Source: Sodalinema lacuna_A | Lineage (GTDB): Bacteria > Cyanobacteriota > Cyanobacteriia > Cyanobacteriales > Geitlerinemataceae | DNA: 64,000 bases | NCBI GenBank assembly: GCA_900149785.2 | Contig: FSSI02000002.1 | Location: 124,001 to 188,000 of the forward strand | Reading direction: 5' to 3' | Shown: one piece after another, positions 60,301 to 64,000 of the stretch | Position numbering within the stretch: position 1 is the first letter of the stretch | How the letters are laid out: each line of letters starts with the position of its first letter | Notes under the pieces: model-generated | Database searches by the model: none | What the model was told of the DNA's origin: nothing | Seen by the model: the letters and a program-made list of their open reading frames with translations, nothing else | Position numbers and translations under genes: made by a program

Positions 60301-60482
60301 CCACAGCCAGAGGCTTTGAGCGATGGTGGCACCAATGCCCTATCGTGTCTGAGGAGTGGCGGGAAGAATTAAAAGATGATTTTGCTAAGATGGGGCAAAA
60401 TAAACAGGAGGGGATGAACCATCGCCCCTATCAATCCCCATACCACTGGTCAGGTTTCACAATTGTTGGACAAGGAGAATAA
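57390..60482 (+). CDS. TPR-CHAT caspase-like protease
   Basis: A 1,030-residue protein. Residues ~1-190 are helical and acidic. Residues ~191-487 contain seven degenerate repeats of about 48 residues (LTNLGAAHCTQAQMGIDP and variants), TPR-like, expected to bind protein partners. A coiled segment (~570-640) precedes the C-terminal CHAT domain (~730-1,030). The catalytic pair is His857 in FFSCHAAF and Cys899 in LSACETG, 42 residues apart as in active CHAT proteases. Motifs GLHLFPLHALPVA and ILAGSPSVLVSLWSVNQVST complete the fold. It starts at ATG 57390. The next two genes follow with 3-bp and overlapping junctions, so it heads an operon. CHAT proteases cleave partner proteins in programmed cell death and defence systems, so a substrate is probably encoded next to it. 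Confidence 0.85.
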   Translation: MDEQRVQAYLSLIQELLECPSGEEPQILNGHLELVDEGFVQVCELVAAQLQEEGRDNQAGFLQEVAQEVAAFLQHGETGKNQQQALENFWLQLVKTERESGGDTAAVHQVMRQNMRLVVPALGDVISELMPGLLARNPGQEEEVAVLVEDTCTSIQQFPGGGYAEALEIAIRGYGVVLELGGYPPEKRVPTLTNLGAAHCTQAQMGIDPTVNLASAIAVYNEAVGVGRELGLEKDLSATLTNLGIAQVTQAQMGIDPAANLERAITAYDEAAGILQELGLDEDLSLALTNLGATHYTQANLGIHPANNLKGAITAYHKAIAIQQKLGLEKALSATLINVGVTWQIQAEMGINPTDNLCRAIDAYYKAITIQRKLELEKDLSATLTNLGLARRTQANLGIKPKNNLESAITAYDEATRIRKKLGLEKDLSQTLTNLGNARLTQANLSISPTANLERAITAYDEAAEIRRRLGLARDLAGTLNNFGFAYQTQSRLAGNSFTQTQQALENAYRSFQEALDLVEYLRGEIKADSEGYKRNFNEEWNNVYRGMVEVCLELSRYQDAIEYVDRSKARNLVELIATRDAYPGGVIPENIRQQLQQLKIAIAQAESRLQEEENPNYTHLNQLRQQKQQLEPYKPLHFQAMQELLDEETAILEWYILPDKFLTFTLTAESLNLWTSSEEDLGKLIEWGNAYLNDYRNRDNSQWRETLAQRLEELPKILHLDEILQNLRQQFPNCQKLILIPHLGLHLFPLHALPVATGEGEGKFLQDLFPKGVTYAPNCQLLQQAQNRQRPHFNQLFAIQNPTEDLDWADVEIENIRTLFPDRNTLARNNATTAKLLDKQRQEILSQTHHLFFSCHAAFNPTSPLDSGLLLADGVLTLENIIANLNLSNCSLVTLSACETGQVAIDQTDEYISLSSGFILAGSPSVLVSLWSVNQVSTALLLIRTYELLQQQPSQLAQALPAAQKWLRETTARGFERWWHQCPIVSEEWREELKDDFAKMGQNKQEGMNHRPYQSPYHWSGFTIVGQGE

Positions 60483-60485
60483 ACT

Positions 60486-60854
60486 ATGGCAGGTGACGCG
60501 AAAAAAATCGCCGCATTTACCGCTCTACTGACAGAGAATCCGAATAACTGGATTGCTCACCATCAGCAAGATTTAGTCACATTACAGCAGCAAGTGGGTG
60601 ATGATGACGAAAAAAATACCTTCATCATTCAAGAATTTTTAGCTAAATCCCCAGATATGCGTTGTTTGTACGAAGACAAGTTGCAGTCAATCAAGGCAGT
60701 GAGAAGTTCAAGCAAAAAATCGGATATGAAAGGAATTGGGGGGAGTCAGGCTCAATCTAACCGCCCGAGTCAATCTCTCGCTGACCTGATTCAAAACGCC
60801 ATCAAAAAACCCACCAAAACTCCTGAAGAAAACAAAAAGCCGGACAAAAAATAG
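60486..60854 (+). CDS. Small CHAT-associated protein of unknown function
   Basis: A 122-residue, basic-tailed soluble protein. The first ~70 residues (KKIAAFTALLTENPNNWIAH, VTLQQQVGDDDEKNTFIIQE, LAKSPDMRCLYEDKLQSIK) are helical, followed by a Lys/Ser/Pro-rich disordered tail. I recognise no family. It starts 3 bp after the CHAT stop and its stop overlaps the next start by one base (TAGTG). It might be an adaptor, an effector-associated domain or a protease substrate, all inference. Confidence 0.7.
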   Translation: MAGDAKKIAAFTALLTENPNNWIAHHQQDLVTLQQQVGDDDEKNTFIIQEFLAKSPDMRCLYEDKLQSIKAVRSSSKKSDMKGIGGSQAQSNRPSQSLADLIQNAIKKPTKTPEENKKPDKK

Positions 60855-62257
60855 TGAAAAATGTCTCTCTTAGTCTTTATTGTTTTCATCAACGGGACTA
60901 TCTTGATGATGCTCCCAATTCAGCCACTTTGGGAGCGGAAAGCATCTGGAAAAGTGTTACTAAAATCAGTGAATACTTGCCATTCAAAGAGTTAGAAACA
61001 CTAAAATCTAAACTCATCTCCTATCAATATGATAAAGAAATTGACGACTATCAATATCAGCCACAACGAGAGGAGGTGCTAAAAACAGAGTGGTTAACCC
61101 AGAATGGGAGAAAAATAGAATTGACCCCAATCCTAACCCAGTCAGGGTTTATGCTGGGTGGAACTTTGCAACCGTTTCGCCTCCATGATACCTATTGTCT
61201 GGATATCACCCTCACGCCTGAAGTGAAAGAGATTGAGATTGAAGTTGGGCAAATTTCAGCTTTTAAACCCCAATTTTTAATTAACAAAATTACGGCTGAT
61301 TTAGGAAAAGTTTTAACTCTATATGGAGAAGGCGATGAAGAGAGTCACTCATCTTTTGCTACAGCAGAACGGTGGGTGATCGCACTCTGCGCTGATACTT
61401 CATTAAAACCACAATTTTTATCGGAAATCAAGCTATTTAACTGTGCTTGTTTTCTGTTTGAATCAGAGGACGTGACCATCATCATTGCTTTAGGTAAGCC
61501 TAATCAGTTTGATATCAAGCAAGCCGATGAGGACTACAGCTGGCTAAGAGAGTTATTTTGGACTCAAAAAAAGATTGCAGCTACCTACGGAGAATCCCAT
61601 AAATCCTATCAAGAAGCTCGTCAGATTTATGGAAAACTAGAACAAACTATGGATAGCTTCCATGAAATTGTTAAGAAACCATTGCCACAGCGCCTTAATT
61701 ATCTGGAAACATTAGTTCAAGATATCCCTCAAAAACTGCTATATTATAATCGTTTTTTGCGAGATTTATCAGCTCATCAAAGCACAATAAAAGTGAATCT
61801 CGATAATTTTAAAACCTGCTTGAGTCATCTGAGAGAGTATCAAAATAATGAACTGGAGTATTGGGTAGATTTATCCAACAAAAAATATCCCCAATACCTA
61901 CGTCAAATTGAAACCCATATAGCCTATTTAAGACCCAGTAAAGATTTGCTATTTAGCGATTTAATTACGACGATTCGCACGACAACCGAAATTGAAAAAG
62001 CTAAAAGTAACCAAGATGTGCAGGATAATCTCCAAGCCCTTGGAGTTGGGTTGACGTTGGGGGGTGTTGCAGCCGGGCGCTCTAGTTTATTAACAGAACC
62101 TTGGTCTTGGAAAGGGAAAACTGTTGAACTTGAGTTGCCATTTCCACCATTTTTAGTAGCGATAGTCTTGGGATTGGTATTTGCGAATTTGGGATATTGG
62201 GGGACACGATGTTTGATAAAACGTAAGCGATCGCCAACAAGCAAAACAAGGGATTAG
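60854..62257 (+). CDS. CHAT-associated protein with C-terminal membrane segments
   Basis: A 467-residue protein I do not recognise. Residues ~1-220 look mixed alpha/beta (LSLYCFHQRDYLDDAPNSAT, LGGTLQPFRLHDTYCLDITL, ATAERWVIALCADTSLKPQF). Residues ~240-380 are long helices of coiled-coil type (SYQEARQIYGKLEQTMDSFH, LREYQNNELEYWVDLSNKKY). A hydrophobic segment at ~385-400 (LGVGLTLGGVAAG) and a membrane helix at ~430-452 (FLVAIVLGLVFANLGYWG) are followed by a basic tail (IKRKRSPTSKTRD). The GTG start at 60854 overlaps the preceding stop. Base composition is more A/T-rich than its neighbours, suggesting transfer. It could be a membrane effector released or activated by the CHAT protease. Confidence 0.7.
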   Translation: MKNVSLSLYCFHQRDYLDDAPNSATLGAESIWKSVTKISEYLPFKELETLKSKLISYQYDKEIDDYQYQPQREEVLKTEWLTQNGRKIELTPILTQSGFMLGGTLQPFRLHDTYCLDITLTPEVKEIEIEVGQISAFKPQFLINKITADLGKVLTLYGEGDEESHSSFATAERWVIALCADTSLKPQFLSEIKLFNCACFLFESEDVTIIIALGKPNQFDIKQADEDYSWLRELFWTQKKIAATYGESHKSYQEARQIYGKLEQTMDSFHEIVKKPLPQRLNYLETLVQDIPQKLLYYNRFLRDLSAHQSTIKVNLDNFKTCLSHLREYQNNELEYWVDLSNKKYPQYLRQIETHIAYLRPSKDLLFSDLITTIRTTTEIEKAKSNQDVQDNLQALGVGLTLGGVAAGRSSLLTEPWSWKGKTVELELPFPPFLVAIVLGLVFANLGYWGTRCLIKRKRSPTSKTRD

Positions 62258-62361
62258 TCAGGGGAGAGAAGCGACGTCTCATCAAGACCCCGATATCCAT
62301 CGCCGAGGATTCATGGTATAACCAGGGGAGTTTTTCGGATTTGTGAGGCAAGACAGGAATC

Positions 62362-63540
62362 GTGGCGATCGACGTAATTCTCGGCATTGTGATTGGCATC
62401 ATCGTTCTGGTGGTGGTTCTCGGGGCGATCGCCCTGGACCTCAACTACCGACGGAAACCGGGCAACCAACTCGAATTTCGCCCCGGAACCTGGGCCATCA
62501 CCCAACACGAGGGCGATCGCCTGCACATCCAAGGTGACATAGAACTCTTCAACGCCACCGAGGGACTCGAAATCATGGTTCCCGACGTCAACGCCAACGC
62601 CACCCTTCTCTCCAAAGCCTCCGTCTCCGACATCTCCTGCCAGATCGAAGTCATCCCCGCCCACGAAGATACCCCCCCACGCCCCGATGGCTACTGGTTC
62701 CCCTACATCATCAAAGCCCGGCACAGTACCCACATTAAACTCAACCTGCGCCTAACCGGCCCCAACCTCGATCGCCTGCAAACCCTCTGGCTACGACTCA
62801 ACTATCTCACCTACGGCCCCGGCGGACGCATCCCCAAAACCGGACATATCGTCTTCCCCCTGCAATACCCCGACGCCGACGCACCCGCCAACTGGCTACC
62901 CAAAGACAACGCCGAGGTCTTTCCCGTCAAAACCCATCTCCTCACCCATCTCGACGATCCCGTTGAGGTGATTCGTCGCTACGTCATGCCCCACGCCCAA
63001 AGCGGCGATATCGTCACCATCGGCGAAACCCCCCTCGCCATCATCCAAGGGCGACTGCGAGATCCCATCACCGTCAAACCCGGCTGGCTGGCCCGGCGAC
63101 TCTGTTACTGGTTCCTCCCCACCTCCAGCCTGGCCACCGCCTGCGGCTTGCAAACCCTCATCGATCAAGTGGGGACCCCTCGGGTGTTTTTCGCCTTCCT
63201 CGGGGGCGTTGGCCTGCGTCTGTTGGGGCAACGGGGCGGCTTCTATCGCCTGGCCGGAGAACAAGCCCGCCTCATTGACGATGTCACCGGAACCCTTCCC
63301 CCCTACGATCAATTTATCGTCCTCGGTCCCGACAACCCCCAAGCCGTCGTCGATCGCATTCAAAAAGAAACCGGCCTATCCGCAGCCATTGTCGATGTCA
63401 ACGACTTACAAGCCGTCAAAGTCCTCGCCGCCACCCCCGATGTTCCCCATCGTTTCCTTGAAACCGCCCTGCGGAGTAACCCCGCCGGAAACGCCGACGA
63501 ACAAACCCCCGTGGTTCTGATTCGTCCCCGAACCTCCTGA
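62362..63540 (+). CDS. CofE-like (F420-0:gamma-glutamyl ligase-like) membrane-anchored protein
   Basis: A 392-residue protein of the type annotated in cyanobacteria as F420-0:gamma-glutamyl ligase. One N-terminal membrane helix (DVILGIVIGIIVLVVVLGAI) is followed by a beta-rich domain (residues ~35-180). The C-terminal part (~190-390) has GDIVTIGETPLAIIQGRLRD, QLTLID-type and GPDNPQAVVDRIQKETGLSA, resembling the CofE core. These cyanobacterial proteins probably do not make F420; the substrate is unknown. The start is GTG at 62362. The next gene starts 90 bp later. Confidence 0.72.
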   Translation: MAIDVILGIVIGIIVLVVVLGAIALDLNYRRKPGNQLEFRPGTWAITQHEGDRLHIQGDIELFNATEGLEIMVPDVNANATLLSKASVSDISCQIEVIPAHEDTPPRPDGYWFPYIIKARHSTHIKLNLRLTGPNLDRLQTLWLRLNYLTYGPGGRIPKTGHIVFPLQYPDADAPANWLPKDNAEVFPVKTHLLTHLDDPVEVIRRYVMPHAQSGDIVTIGETPLAIIQGRLRDPITVKPGWLARRLCYWFLPTSSLATACGLQTLIDQVGTPRVFFAFLGGVGLRLLGQRGGFYRLAGEQARLIDDVTGTLPPYDQFIVLGPDNPQAVVDRIQKETGLSAAIVDVNDLQAVKVLAATPDVPHRFLETALRSNPAGNADEQTPVVLIRPRTS

Positions 63541-63629
63541 ATCCTTGGGGGCGGTGGGAATCTTCGTTAAAATGGCAGCAGTGGTTCCCCCTGCGCCCAT
63601 TCCCTTGCCCCCTTCCCCTAGGTTTTCCC

Positions 63630-64000
63630 ATGACATCGACGCCAACGCCCCCCACCTCCGTCAGCCCAAGAATTGATATTCGCCCCATTCAATATCGGGA
63701 CTTAGATAATATCGAATCCCTCCTGCAAGCCGACGCCTTCACCGCCAAAAGCCCCAGCGACGAACTGGATTTAGCCCTAGATCTCGATCGCATCCGCCAG
63801 CATTACGGCCTGCTAAAACTCCTCAGCCTCTTCCCCAACCCCTACCGTAATCTGTTGCGGGCCTATATCGCCCAATGCGATCGCCGTCTGTTGGGGGCCA
63901 TCCAAGTCTCTCCCGTGAACCGCACCTCCACCACCTGGCGCGTCGATCGCGCGATCGCCGATCCCGCCGCCGGTAGCCAAGACACAGGAACGGTTCTACT
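63630..64000 (+). CDS. GNAT family acetyltransferase, N-terminal part (cut by window edge)
   Basis: The first ~123 residues of a protein running off the right edge. IDIRPIQYRDLDNIESLLQA is the typical GNAT start, and CDRRLLGAIQVSPVNRTSTT resembles its central strand; the acetyl-CoA motif would lie beyond the window. Related cyanobacterial proteins are often fused or linked to CofE-like genes. The ATG at 63630 follows a T-rich stretch without a strong ribosome site. Confidence 0.8.
   Translation, partial: MTSTPTPPTSVSPRIDIRPIQYRDLDNIESLLQADAFTAKSPSDELDLALDLDRIRQHYGLLKLLSLFPNPYRNLLRAYIAQCDRRLLGAIQVSPVNRTSTTWRVDRAIADPAAGSQDTGTVL

Noticed and set aside
1..64000. tRNA, rRNA and CRISPR arrays
   Set aside because: No cloverleaf, rRNA-like stretch or spaced direct-repeat array was recognised by eye; tandem repeats here lack unique spacers.

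Overview
The window is cyanobacterial chromosome. It carries petC-petA (cytochrome b6f), psbH and psbN (photosystem II), phycobiliprotein-family genes, the proton-extrusion gene pxcA, ntcA, a PAP/fibrillin gene and many small cyanobacterial DUF families. The octamer GCGATCGC (HIP1) recurs throughout. Abundant heptameric tandem repeats (GGGAACA, GGCAAGA and complements) point to a filamentous, non-heterocystous type (Oscillatoriales/Geitlerinema/Phormidium-like). That placement is inference. I saw no rRNA, tRNA or CRISPR array.

Layout. 1-8.4 kb: the 5' part of speA, two tandem RTX-like secreted proteins sharing a C-terminal domain, a lipoprotein, and a translationally coupled sigma-like/DUF1822 pair. 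8.4-17.5 kb: ispH, an SGNH hydrolase, the ammonium transporter amt with a perfect NtcA-type site upstream, divergent purE/nagA, a methyltransferase, an MscS channel and DUF3067. 17.8-31.2 kb: petC-petA, an alpha/beta hydrolase lacking its nucleophile, small housekeeping genes, a peptidoglycan-binding lysozyme-like protein, a GT39 transferase, DUF4912, pth, tatA and the divergent psbH/psbN pair.

31.3-34.4 kb: a HEAT-repeat (NblB/CpcE-like) gene followed by an unusual beta-like/alpha-like phycobiliprotein pair, with an SLH lipoprotein overlapping the alpha-like stop codon. The alpha-like partner has lost its bilin cysteine. 34.7-54.1 kb: two paralogous SH3-like secreted proteins, a UvrD/AddB-like ATPase, pxcA, a pentapeptide protein, and a signalling block made of an RcaC-like regulator fused to GGDEF, a lone receiver and a 1,800-residue PAS/GAF histidine kinase. 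fabI, ntcA and DUF3084 follow.

54.2-62.3 kb is an accessory island. It holds two MITE-like inverted-repeat elements, a decayed vapBC locus whose toxin is broken by a stop codon and a 14-bp duplication, copies of a 15-bp palindrome, a truncated duplicate of the promoter and 5' end of a downstream gene, xisH-xisI, a frameshifted PIN gene with a small antitoxin-like gene, and a three-gene operon encoding a TPR-CHAT caspase-like protease, a small linker protein and a C-terminally membrane-anchored protein. This operon and the odd phycobiliprotein operon are the best candidates for something undescribed. The window ends with a CofE-like protein and the start of a GNAT acetyltransferase.

All identifications were made by reading motifs by eye; no database search was run.
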